A DNA stretch of 64,000 nt from Hydrogenophaga sp. PBL-H3 (GTDB taxonomy: Bacteria > Pseudomonadota > Gammaproteobacteria > Burkholderiales > Burkholderiaceae_C), in the NCBI RefSeq assembly GCF_010104355.1, contig NZ_CP044972.1:2170001-2234000 (forward strand). The letters are read 5' to 3'. This document shows positions 56,666-64,000 of the stretch, piece by piece (position 1 is the first letter of the stretch; each line of letters begins with the position of its first letter). Both the position numbers and the translations under genes were made by a program. Under the pieces are notes generated by a model that worked only from the letters and a program-made list of their open reading frames with translations, searched no databases and was not told the DNA's origin.

Positions 56666-59002
56666 ATGATTGCCCAGGAACTTGAAGTCAGCTTGCATAT
56701 GGCCTTTGTCGAGGCCCGGCAGCAGCGGCACGAATTCATCACGGTCGAGCACCTGCTGCTGGCGCTGCTGGACAATCCCAGCGCCGCCGAAGTGTTGCGC
56801 GCCTGCTCGGCCAACATCGACGACCTCCGCAAGTCCTTGACGAACTTCATCAAGGACAACACTCCCCAGGTGGCCGGCACCGACGAGGTGGACACGCAGC
56901 CCACGCTGGGTTTCCAGCGCGTGATCCAGCGCGCCATCATGCATGTGCAGTCCACCGGAAACGGCAAGAAGGAAGTCACTGGCGCCAACGTGCTCGTGGC
57001 CATCTTCGGCGAGAAAGACTCACACGCCGTGTACTACCTCCACCAGCAGGGCGTGACCCGCCTGGACGTGGTGAACTTCATCGCGCACGGCATTCGTAAG
57101 AGCGATCCGCCCGAGCCGTCCAAGTCGGGCGAGAGCGCCGCCGAGAACGAGGAAGCCGGTGAAGCCAAGAGCAACGAAAAGGCCTCTCCGCTGGAGCAGT
57201 TCACCCAGAACCTCAACCAGATGGCCAAGGACGGCAAGATCGATCCGCTCATCGGGCGAGAGTACGAAGTCGAGCGCGTGATCCAGATTCTGTGCCGCCG
57301 CCGCAAGAACAACCCGCTGCTGGTGGGTGAGGCCGGCGTGGGCAAGACCGCGATCGCCGAGGGCTTGGCCTGGCGCATCACCCAGGGCGATGTGCCCGAG
57401 ATCCTGGCCGATTCGAGCGTGTTCTCGCTCGACATGGGCGCTCTGTTGGCCGGCACCAAGTACCGCGGTGATTTCGAGCAGCGCTTGAAAGGTGTTCTCA
57501 AGTCGCTCAAGGACCGCCCCAACGCGATCCTGTTCATCGACGAGATCCACACCCTGATCGGTGCGGGCGCGGCTTCGGGCGGCACCCTGGACGCGTCCAA
57601 CCTGCTCAAGCCGGCGCTCTCCAGCGGCCAGCTCAAGTGCATTGGCGCCACCACCTTCACCGAATACCGCGGCATCTTCGAAAAAGACGCGGCACTCAGC
57701 CGCCGCTTCCAGAAGGTGGACGTGGTCGAGCCGACCGTGCAGGAAACGGTGGACATCCTCAAGGGTCTGAAGTCTCGCTTTGAAGAGCACCATGGCGTGA
57801 AATACGCCGTGGCCGCCCTGCAGGCCGCGGCCGAACTGAGCGCCAAGTACATCAACGACCGCCACCTGCCCGACAAGGCCATCGACGTGATCGACGAGGC
57901 CGGTGCGGCCCAGCGCATCCTGCCGGTGTCCAAGCGCAAGAAAACCATCAGCAAGACCGAGGTCGAGGAAATCGTGGCGAAGATCGCGCGTATTCCCCCG
58001 GCCAACGTGTCCAACGACGACCGCAGCAAGCTGCAGACGCTGGAGCGCGATCTCAAGAGCGTGGTGTTCGGTCAGGACAAGGCGCTGGAGATCCTGGCCT
58101 CGTCCGTCAAGATGGCGCGTTCGGGCCTGGGCAAGAGCGACAAACCGATCGGCGCCTTCCTGTTCAGTGGCCCCACCGGCGTCGGCAAGACCGAAGCCGC
58201 CAAGCAACTGGCCTACATCATGGGTATCGACCTGATCCGCTTCGACATGTCGGAATACATGGAACGCCATGCCGTGAGTCGCCTGATCGGTGCGCCTCCG
58301 GGCTACGTCGGCTTCGACCAGGGTGGTCTGCTCACCGAGGCCGTGACCAAGAAGCCCCACTGCGTGCTGCTGCTCGACGAAATCGAGAAAGCGCATCCCG
58401 ACATCTTCAACGTGCTGCTGCAAGTCATGGACCACGGCACGCTGACCGACAACAACGGGCGCAAGGCCGACTTCCGCAACGTCATCGTGATCATGACGAC
58501 GAACGCGGGTGCCGAGACCATGAACAAGGCGACCATCGGCTTCACCAACCCGCGCGAAGCGGGTGACGAGATGGCCGACATCAAGCGCCTGTTCACACCC
58601 GAGTTCCGCAACCGCCTGGACGCCACGGTGAGCTTCAAGGCGCTGGACGAGAACGTCATCATGCGTGTGGTCGACAAGTTCCTGCTGCAACTGGAAACGC
58701 AACTTGGCGAGAAGAAGGTCGAGGTCACGTTCACCGATGCCCTGCGCAAGCACCTGGCCAAGAAGGGTTTCGACCCGCTGATGGGCGCACGCCCGATGCA
58801 GCGCCTCATCCAGGACACGATTCGCCGCGCCTTGGCCGACGAACTGCTGTTCGGACGCCTGACAGAAGGTGGCCGCCTGACGGTGGACATCGAGACCAAG
58901 CACGATGAAGCAGGCAAGGAAGTGCAGGAAGTTCTGCTGGACATCCAGCCGTTGCCCAAGAAGGAAGGCAAGGCCAAGCCCGAAGAGGCCACGGCGGGCT
59001 GA
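56666..59002 (+). CDS. clpA: ATP-dependent Clp protease ATP-binding subunit ClpA
   Basis: The 778-residue AAA+ unfoldase has a ClpN domain (1-145), NBD1 with Walker A GEAGVGKTA near 226, and NBD2 with Walker A GPTGVGKTE near 505, plus GYVGFDQGG pore-loop-type sequence. It unfolds substrates for ClpP. ATG at 56666. A 16 bp terminator stem follows. Confidence 0.96.
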   Translation: MIAQELEVSLHMAFVEARQQRHEFITVEHLLLALLDNPSAAEVLRACSANIDDLRKSLTNFIKDNTPQVAGTDEVDTQPTLGFQRVIQRAIMHVQSTGNGKKEVTGANVLVAIFGEKDSHAVYYLHQQGVTRLDVVNFIAHGIRKSDPPEPSKSGESAAENEEAGEAKSNEKASPLEQFTQNLNQMAKDGKIDPLIGREYEVERVIQILCRRRKNNPLLVGEAGVGKTAIAEGLAWRITQGDVPEILADSSVFSLDMGALLAGTKYRGDFEQRLKGVLKSLKDRPNAILFIDEIHTLIGAGAASGGTLDASNLLKPALSSGQLKCIGATTFTEYRGIFEKDAALSRRFQKVDVVEPTVQETVDILKGLKSRFEEHHGVKYAVAALQAAAELSAKYINDRHLPDKAIDVIDEAGAAQRILPVSKRKKTISKTEVEEIVAKIARIPPANVSNDDRSKLQTLERDLKSVVFGQDKALEILASSVKMARSGLGKSDKPIGAFLFSGPTGVGKTEAAKQLAYIMGIDLIRFDMSEYMERHAVSRLIGAPPGYVGFDQGGLLTEAVTKKPHCVLLLDEIEKAHPDIFNVLLQVMDHGTLTDNNGRKADFRNVIVIMTTNAGAETMNKATIGFTNPREAGDEMADIKRLFTPEFRNRLDATVSFKALDENVIMRVVDKFLLQLETQLGEKKVEVTFTDALRKHLAKKGFDPLMGARPMQRLIQDTIRRALADELLFGRLTEGGRLTVDIETKHDEAGKEVQEVLLDIQPLPKKEGKAKPEEATAG

Positions 59003-59016
59003 GCCCGTTCTTCTCC

Positions 59017-59053
59017 CAGACAAAAGGCCCGGTGATCCCGGGCCTTTTGTCTG
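59017..59053. terminator. Bidirectional terminator after clpA
   Basis: A perfect 16 bp stem (59017-59032 and 59038-59053) with a 5-base loop, containing AAAAGG/CCTTTT, serves clpA and the convergent DUF1499 gene. Confidence 0.9.
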
Positions 59054-59065
59054 GTTGCAGCTCGC

Positions 59066-59551
59066 TCAGGGTGCCGCGAGGTAGGCGGCCCGAATCGCCT
59101 CGACGCGCTTGCGGTTCACTCCGAAGTCTTCCTGCCCCAGACGGCTGGCGCTGCGCACCTCGATCACGCCGCCGGCGGGATTGGCCCAGAACTCCACGTC
59201 GTCGACGAACTTGAGCCAGCGCGTTTGCGCCTGCGCGTAGAGGTAGTCCGGGCGCTGCTCAACGACGGTCACGTCCTGCATGGCCCGCAGCACGGCTTCC
59301 AGAGTCTTGAGCGAGTCGGCAGCGCCGGCACCCTTGAGGGGCAGGGGATCGATGGCTGCGTAAATGCGCTGTGGGTGGTCGGTATAGAGCGCAGCCTGGC
59401 TGCTCACGCTGTTGCGGGTGCCGGACGGTGGCTTGAAGCGGCCGTCCTTGATACCGATGTCAGCAGGCCGCTGACCACTCAGCAGGCCCATCTGAGCGGC
59501 CACCAGGGCCACCACGACAGCGCCCAGAACGATGTAGAGCGCGATCTTCAT
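59066..59551 (-). CDS. DUF1499 domain-containing protein
   Basis: The 161-residue protein has an N-terminal membrane anchor (residues 3-20) and a DUF1499 domain (PSGTRNSVSSQA, RTWLKFVDDVEFW-like). Function is unknown. It lies 14 bp downstream of the HerA-like ATPase gene on the same strand, suggesting cotranscription. Confidence 0.88.
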   Translation of the reverse strand: MKIALYIVLGAVVVALVAAQMGLLSGQRPADIGIKDGRFKPPSGTRNSVSSQAALYTDHPQRIYAAIDPLPLKGAGAADSLKTLEAVLRAMQDVTVVEQRPDYLYAQAQTRWLKFVDDVEFWANPAGGVIEVRSASRLGQEDFGVNRKRVEAIRAAYLAAP

Positions 59552-59565
59552 GGCCAGGCCCGGGC

Positions 59566-61113
59566 TCAGCGCTTACCGCCCAACAAACTGCCGAGCACGC
59601 CACGCACGATCTGGCGGCCCAGGCCGCTGGCCACGCTGCGCGCCGCCGTCTTGGCCATGGTCTGCACCAGGCCGTCGTACTGGCCGCCGCGCGGACCGGT
59701 GCGGCCGAACAAGGCCTCGTTGACCATGCCACCGATGCCGCCTCCGCCAGCTTCGGCCTCCTGTTTCGCAGCGCCGGGAATGCGGGGTGTCTTCGGTGCG
59801 TCTTTCGTGGCTTCGGGCTCGGCTTCGGCACCACGTTTGCCTGCGTGGTTGGCGAACATTTCGTAGGCGCTCTCGCGGTCCAGCAGCTTTTCGTACACAC
59901 CGGCCACCAGGGATTCCTGGCGCAGTTGCTGACGCTGCGCATCGGTGATGGGCCCGAGCTGGCTGCCCGGCGGCAGCACAAAGACGCGCTCGGTTTCACT
60001 GGGTCGGCCCTTGGCGTCGAGCAGGCTCACCAGCGCCTCGCCCACGGCCAGCTCGGTGATGGCGGCTTCGATATCCAGCCCGGCCTTGGGTCGCATGGTC
60101 TGCGCGGTGGACTTCACGGCCTTCTGATCGCGCGGTGTGAAGGCGCGCAGTGCGTGCTGCACGCGGTTGCCGAGCTGGCCGAGCACGCTGTCGGGGATGT
60201 CCAGCGGGTTCTGCGTCACGAAATACACGCCCACGCCCTTGGAGCGCACCAGGCGCACCACCAGCTCGATGCGCTCGATCAGCACCTTGGGCGCCTCGTT
60301 GAACAGCAGGTGGGCCTCGTCGAAGAAGAACACCAGCTTGGGCTTGTCGGGGTCGCCGATCTCCGGCAGGGTCTCGAACAACTCGGAGAGCATCCACAGC
60401 AGGAAGGTGGCGTAGAGGCGCGGCGCGTTCATCAGCTTGTCGGCCGCCAGGATGTTGATCACGCCTTTGCCGTCCACCGTCTGCATGAAGTCGGTGATGT
60501 CGAGCATGGGCTCGCCAAAGAACCGGTCACCCCCCTGCTGCTCCACCTGCATCAGCCCGCGCTGGATGGCGCCGATGCTGGCCGCGCTGATGTTGCCGTA
60601 CTCGGTGGTGAACTGCTTGGCGTTGTCACCGATGTGCTGCAGCATGGCCCGCAGGTCCTTCATGTCCAGCAGCAAGAGACCGTTGTCGTCCGCGATCTTG
60701 AACACCAGGTTGAGCACGCCGGCCTGGGTGTCGTTGAGGTTGAGCATGCGCGCCAGCAGCAGCGGGCCCATGTCGCTGACGGTGGCGCGCACCGGGTGGC
60801 CCATCTCGCCGAACACGTCCCACAGCGTGGTGGGGCAGGCCTGCGGGGCGGGCAGGGTGATGCCACGGTCCTGCAGAACCTTGCTGATCTTTTCGCCGAA
60901 GCTGCCCTTCTGGCTGATGCCCGAAAGATCACCTTTGACGTCGGCCATGAACACCGGCACCCCGATGTTGGAGAACTGCTCGGCCAGGGTTTGCAGCGTC
61001 ACCGTCTTGCCGGTGCCGGTGGCGCCCGTGATCAGGCCGTGGCGGTTGGCCAGCCCCGGCAGCAACTGGCAGGTGGTGTTGGCGTTCTGGGCGATCAGCA
61101 TCGGTTCGGCCAT
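59566..61113 (-). CDS. HerA-like ATPase (DUF853/YjgR family)
   Basis: The 515-residue protein has Walker [11 protein letters not shown] near residue 31, Walker [13 protein letters not shown] and an arginine-finger-like [15 protein letters not shown]. The C terminus is a Gly/Ala-rich region ending in LGGKR. DUF853 proteins are HerA-related DNA translocase-like ATPases of unknown role. ATG at 61113. It is divergent from yebC across 99 bp. Confidence 0.93.
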   Translation of the reverse strand: MAEPMLIAQNANTTCQLLPGLANRHGLITGATGTGKTVTLQTLAEQFSNIGVPVFMADVKGDLSGISQKGSFGEKISKVLQDRGITLPAPQACPTTLWDVFGEMGHPVRATVSDMGPLLLARMLNLNDTQAGVLNLVFKIADDNGLLLLDMKDLRAMLQHIGDNAKQFTTEYGNISAASIGAIQRGLMQVEQQGGDRFFGEPMLDITDFMQTVDGKGVINILAADKLMNAPRLYATFLLWMLSELFETLPEIGDPDKPKLVFFFDEAHLLFNEAPKVLIERIELVVRLVRSKGVGVYFVTQNPLDIPDSVLGQLGNRVQHALRAFTPRDQKAVKSTAQTMRPKAGLDIEAAITELAVGEALVSLLDAKGRPSETERVFVLPPGSQLGPITDAQRQQLRQESLVAGVYEKLLDRESAYEMFANHAGKRGAEAEPEATKDAPKTPRIPGAAKQEAEAGGGGIGGMVNEALFGRTGPRGGQYDGLVQTMAKTAARSVASGLGRQIVRGVLGSLLGGKR

Positions 61114-61212
61114 GGCGGAGCTTCCTTGTGTGCGGGTTCGGGGCAGGGCGGGTGAAAACGTAAAATCGCAGGCTTATTAGATCAAAGCCCAAGCAGGCAA
61201 AAGGACAATTTC

Positions 61213-61938
61213 GTGGCCGGACACAGCAAATGGGCAAACATTCAGCACCGCAAGGGTCGCCAGGACGAAAAGCGCGGAAAGATCTGGACCCGCGTCATCC
61301 GTGAGATCACCGTGGCCGCGCGCCAGGGCGGCGGCGACCCGGCCATGAACCCGCGCCTTCGCCTGGCCATCGACAAGGCCAAGGCGGCCAACATGCCGGC
61401 CGATCGCATCAAGTACAACGTGGAGAAAGCGTCCGGCACGTTGGAGGGCGTGAGCCTGGAAGAGATTCGCTACGAGGGCTACGGCATCGGTGGCGCGGCC
61501 GTGATCATCGACACCATGACCGACAACAAGGTCCGCACCGTGGCCGAGGTTCGCCACGCCTTCAGCAAACACGGCGGCAACCTGGGCACCGACGGCTCGG
61601 TGTCTTTTCAGTTCAAGCACTGCGGGCAGCTGGTGTTTGCGCCGGGCACCTCTGAAGACAAGGTGATGGAGGTGGCGCTGGAAGCCGGCGCCGACGACGT
61701 GATCACCGACGCCGATGGCGCCATCGAGGTGCTGACCTCACCGACCGAATTCGAAGCTGTGAAGAACGCACTGGAGGCCGCCGGTCTCAAGCCCGAGATC
61801 GCCGAAGTGACCATGCGTGCCGAGAACACGGTGGAGCTCACGGGTGACGACGCGGCGCGCATGCAGAAGCTGCTCGATGTCCTTGAAGACCTGGATGACG
61901 TGCAAGGCGTCTTCCACAATGCCGAGATCAACGAATGA
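61213..61938 (+). CDS. yebC: YebC/PmpR family transcriptional regulator
   Basis: The 241-residue protein matches YebC from [21 protein letters not shown], through [17 protein letters not shown] and [14 protein letters not shown], to the end. YebC-type proteins regulate gene expression or promote translation through polyproline stalls. GTG at 61213 with AAGGA upstream and a TAAAAT -10-like box at 61161-61166. Its stop overlaps the purD ATG by 4 bp. Confidence 0.94.
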   Translation: MAGHSKWANIQHRKGRQDEKRGKIWTRVIREITVAARQGGGDPAMNPRLRLAIDKAKAANMPADRIKYNVEKASGTLEGVSLEEIRYEGYGIGGAAVIIDTMTDNKVRTVAEVRHAFSKHGGNLGTDGSVSFQFKHCGQLVFAPGTSEDKVMEVALEAGADDVITDADGAIEVLTSPTEFEAVKNALEAAGLKPEIAEVTMRAENTVELTGDDAARMQKLLDVLEDLDDVQGVFHNAEINE

Positions 61939-63209
61939 ACGTATTGGTTATTGGCGGCGGTGGCCGCGAGCATGCCCTGGCCTGGAAACTCAAGCACGAC
62001 GACGGCGTGAGCCAGGTGTTTGTCGCGCCCGGCAACGCCGGCACGGCGCGCGACCCGGATCTGGTCAACCTCGACATCACCGACAAGGTGGCGTTGCGTG
62101 AATGGGCGCAGGCCCAGAACGTGGCGCTCACCGTGGTGGGGCCGGAAGCGCCTTTGGCCGCGGGTGTGGTGGACGAATTCCGCGCCCACGGCCTGCCGAT
62201 CTTCGGCCCCACCAAAGCGGCGGCGCAACTGGAGAGCTCCAAGGCCTTCTCCAAGGCCTTCATGCAGCGCCACGGCATTCCCACCGCCAGGTACCAGGCC
62301 TTCACCGACCCGGCGCTGGCCCACGCTTACGTGGATGCCGAAGGCGCTCCCATCGTCGTGAAGGCAGACGGCCTGGCCGCTGGCAAAGGCGTGGTGGTGG
62401 CCATGACGGCGGCCGAGGCGCACGAAGCCATCGACTTCATGCTGCTCGACAACACCCTGGGCGTGGCGCACAACGAGGGCGGGGCGCGCGTCGTCATCGA
62501 AGAATTTCTTGAAGGCGAAGAGGCCAGCTTCATCGTGCTGTGCGATGGCGAGCACGCGCTGGCGCTGGCCACCAGCCAGGACCACAAGCGCCTGCTGGAC
62601 GCCGACCAGGGCCCCAATACCGGCGGCATGGGCGCGTATTCGCCTGCGCCGGTGGTCACGCCTGCCGTGCACGAACGTGCCATGAACGAGGTGATCCTGC
62701 CCACGTTGCGCGGCATGGCCGCCGACGGCATTCCGTACACCGGTTTCCTGTACGCGGGCCTGATGATCACGCCCGATGGTCAGGTCAAGACGCTGGAGTT
62801 CAACTGCCGCATGGGCGACCCCGAGACACAGCCGATCATGATGCGCCTCAGGAGCAATCTTACGCAGGTGCTGCTCTCGGCCACACGGGCCGAACTGGAC
62901 CGCGTGGCGCTGGACTGGGACCCGCGCGTAGCGCTGGGCGTGGTGCTGGCCGCCGCCGGCTACCCGCTGAACCCGCGCAAGGGCGATGCCATCACGGGCC
63001 TGCCGGCCGATGCTGCTGAGCGCATGGTGTTCCACGCGGGCACGGCCAAGGCTGGCGATGAGGTGCGGGTTTCGGGCGGCCGCGTGCTGTGTGTGACCGC
63101 CCTGGCCGAGACGGTCGCGCTTGCGCAACAGCGTGCCTACGAGGTGGTGGATGGCATCCAGTTCGCCGGCATGCAGTGCCGCCGCGACATCGGGTACCGC
63201 GCACTTTGA
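61935..63209 (+). CDS. purD: Phosphoribosylamine-glycine ligase PurD
   Basis: The 424-residue ATP-grasp ligase condenses phosphoribosylamine and glycine in purine synthesis. The N-terminal [16 protein letters not shown], the [13 protein letters not shown] region, and the ATP-grasp metal segment [12 protein letters not shown] are present. ATG at 61935 overlaps yebC by 4 bp (ATGA). Its TGA overlaps the acyltransferase TTG. Confidence 0.96.
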   Translation: MNVLVIGGGGREHALAWKLKHDDGVSQVFVAPGNAGTARDPDLVNLDITDKVALREWAQAQNVALTVVGPEAPLAAGVVDEFRAHGLPIFGPTKAAAQLESSKAFSKAFMQRHGIPTARYQAFTDPALAHAYVDAEGAPIVVKADGLAAGKGVVVAMTAAEAHEAIDFMLLDNTLGVAHNEGGARVVIEEFLEGEEASFIVLCDGEHALALATSQDHKRLLDADQGPNTGGMGAYSPAPVVTPAVHERAMNEVILPTLRGMAADGIPYTGFLYAGLMITPDGQVKTLEFNCRMGDPETQPIMMRLRSNLTQVLLSATRAELDRVALDWDPRVALGVVLAAAGYPLNPRKGDAITGLPADAAERMVFHAGTAKAGDEVRVSGGRVLCVTALAETVALAQQRAYEVVDGIQFAGMQCRRDIGYRAL

Positions 63210-63847
63210 ATTCCGTCTGCGATTTCCCCACGCCACACGCGGTGCAATTCCAGGGCTCAAGGCTGGCGCGCTGGCTGCTGGGACGCCTGGGCTGGACGGT
63301 GAATTTCGGCGGTTTTCCGGCCCTGCAAGGCGTGGCCATCGTCTACCCGCATACCAGCAACTGGGATTTCGTGGTGATGCTGCTGGCCAAGTGGTCCATG
63401 GGTGTGCCTGCGCGTTTCTGGGGCAAGGACTCGCTGTTTCGTGTGCCGCTGCTGGGCGCCTGGGTGCGTTGGCTGGGCGGCATTGCGCTGGACCGCCATT
63501 CGCCACGCGGCGCCGTCAGCGACATGGTGGCCCTCATGGCCGAGCACCGCCGGCAGGGCCGAATGCTCTGGCTGGCCTTGTCGCCCGAAGGCACGCGGCG
63601 GCGCACGTCCGGCTGGCGCAGCGGTTTCTACCAGGTCGCGCGAGGGGCAGACGTGCCGCTGGCCTTGATCCGGCTGGATTACAGTCGCAAGCAGATCGAT
63701 GTGACCGACTTCGTGCGCCTGAGCGGAGACGTGGCGGCCGATCACGCCCGGATTGCGCAGCTCTACGGTGATGCCCGTGGCTTGCACCCCGAACTGGCCA
63801 GCCCCATTCAGCCCCTGTCCAAATCCACCTCTCTTGACACGGTTTGA
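63206..63847 (+). CDS. Lysophospholipid acyltransferase (PlsC-like)
   Basis: The 213-residue protein has the acyltransferase block HTSNWDF (HX4D variant), a second block WGKDSLFRVPLLGAW and SPEGTRRR. It would transfer acyl chains to a lysophospholipid or similar acceptor. TTG at 63206 overlaps the purD stop (TTGA); a GTG at 63242 is the alternative. It sits between purD and hemF, a common order in this group. Confidence 0.82.
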   Translation: MNSVCDFPTPHAVQFQGSRLARWLLGRLGWTVNFGGFPALQGVAIVYPHTSNWDFVVMLLAKWSMGVPARFWGKDSLFRVPLLGAWVRWLGGIALDRHSPRGAVSDMVALMAEHRRQGRMLWLALSPEGTRRRTSGWRSGFYQVARGADVPLALIRLDYSRKQIDVTDFVRLSGDVAADHARIAQLYGDARGLHPELASPIQPLSKSTSLDTV

Positions 63848-63849
63848 CC

Positions 63850-64000
63850 ATGAAACAGACGTCCTTGACCGCCGTGCGCGAGTTCCTCACCGATTTGCAG
63901 GACCGCATCACCTCCACCGTGGCCATGGTCGATGGTGGTCGTTTCGTGGTTGACAAGTGGACCAAGCCATCGGGTGAAACCTTGCAGGGCAACGGCATCA
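63850..64000 (+). CDS. hemF: Coproporphyrinogen III oxidase HemF, 3' truncated by window
   Basis: Fifty N-terminal residues are visible (MKQTSLTAVREFLTDLQDRI, DGGRFVVDKW), matching the oxygen-dependent HemF. It would convert coproporphyrinogen III to protoporphyrinogen IX in heme synthesis. The ATG at 63850 is 2 bp after the acyltransferase stop. The remainder lies outside the window. Confidence 0.85.
   Translation, partial: MKQTSLTAVREFLTDLQDRITSTVAMVDGGRFVVDKWTKPSGETLQGNGI

Noticed and set aside
57020..59023. 667-codon minus-strand frame over clpA
   Set aside because: Antisense shadow of an unambiguous ClpA gene.
61608..63506. 632-codon minus-strand frame over purD
   Set aside because: Antisense shadow; purD and yebC are clear.

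Overview
The window is a GC-rich chromosomal segment with dense gene packing, short or overlapping gene junctions, intrinsic terminators and housekeeping blocks in orders familiar from beta-proteobacteria. Examples are exbB-exbD-lpxK-Trm112-kdsB-adk, clpS-clpA, and yebC-purD-acyltransferase-hemF. Together with the large number of acyl-CoA and aromatic-degradation genes, this points to Burkholderiales, most likely Comamonadaceae (Hydrogenophaga/Acidovorax-like). That placement is an inference from gene content, not from a marker gene. No prophage, insertion sequence, rRNA operon or CRISPR array was seen.

Layout. 1-2155 (+): an ABC ATPase truncated by the window edge, rlmB and a sirtuin. 2205-5395 (-): four overlapping genes, namely a GAF/PAS histidine kinase, a single-domain response regulator and a two-gene chromate transporter. 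5521-11143: fatty-acid oxidation genes (SDR, FadJ-type multifunctional protein, thiolase, LCAD-type acyl-CoA dehydrogenase), with a short repeat cluster at 8531-8654. 11168-16248: a periplasmic catalase-like protein with a divergent LysR regulator, an orphan protein, a lone ABC ATPase, a bactofilin and a crotonase. 16373-18595 (+): an aromatic-type FAD monooxygenase, a small protein and a MarR regulator, with two matching operator-like palindromes in the divergent promoter. 18661-22705: a YgiQ radical SAM protein, a CSD-DUF1294 membrane protein, and a ParD-like/zeta toxin-antitoxin pair. 22709-31098: an acyl-CoA racemase-like protein, pobA with divergent pobR, a Liv-type ABC importer and a flavodoxin. 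tRNA-Arg and tRNA-Pro lie at 31228-31444.

31502-42239: a YfcG-type GST, a conserved hypothetical, an ACAD10/11-like dehydrogenase/kinase pair, a Crp-family regulator, PaaG- and PaaH-like enzymes, a FimV-like protein, a 2-hydroxyacid dehydrogenase and a small hypothetical. 42375-45058: lexA with two tandem SOS boxes in the promoter region it shares with a divergent asparaginase operon; the last gene of that operon is interrupted by an in-frame amber codon. 45119-50802: adk, kdsB, Trm112, lpxK, exbD, exbB and xseA. 50903-55899: sodB, monomeric isocitrate dehydrogenase, a DUF192 protein and a second, dimeric isocitrate dehydrogenase. 56216-64000: clpS, clpA, a DUF1499 protein, a HerA-like ATPase, yebC, purD, an acyltransferase and the 5' end of hemF.

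Functionally, the accessory parts form a catabolic theme: 4-hydroxybenzoate hydroxylation, CoA-thioester beta-oxidation, probable 4-hydroxyacyl-CoA processing, and a Liv-type uptake system. No large undescribed system is obvious. The observations most worth follow-up are the two-component/chromate-transporter operon, the toxin-antitoxin pair with its operator, the SOS-box region shared with asparaginase, the amber-interrupted DUF6152-like gene, the catalase-like protein lacking the expected distal histidine, and the lone ABC ATPase beside an orphan protein.
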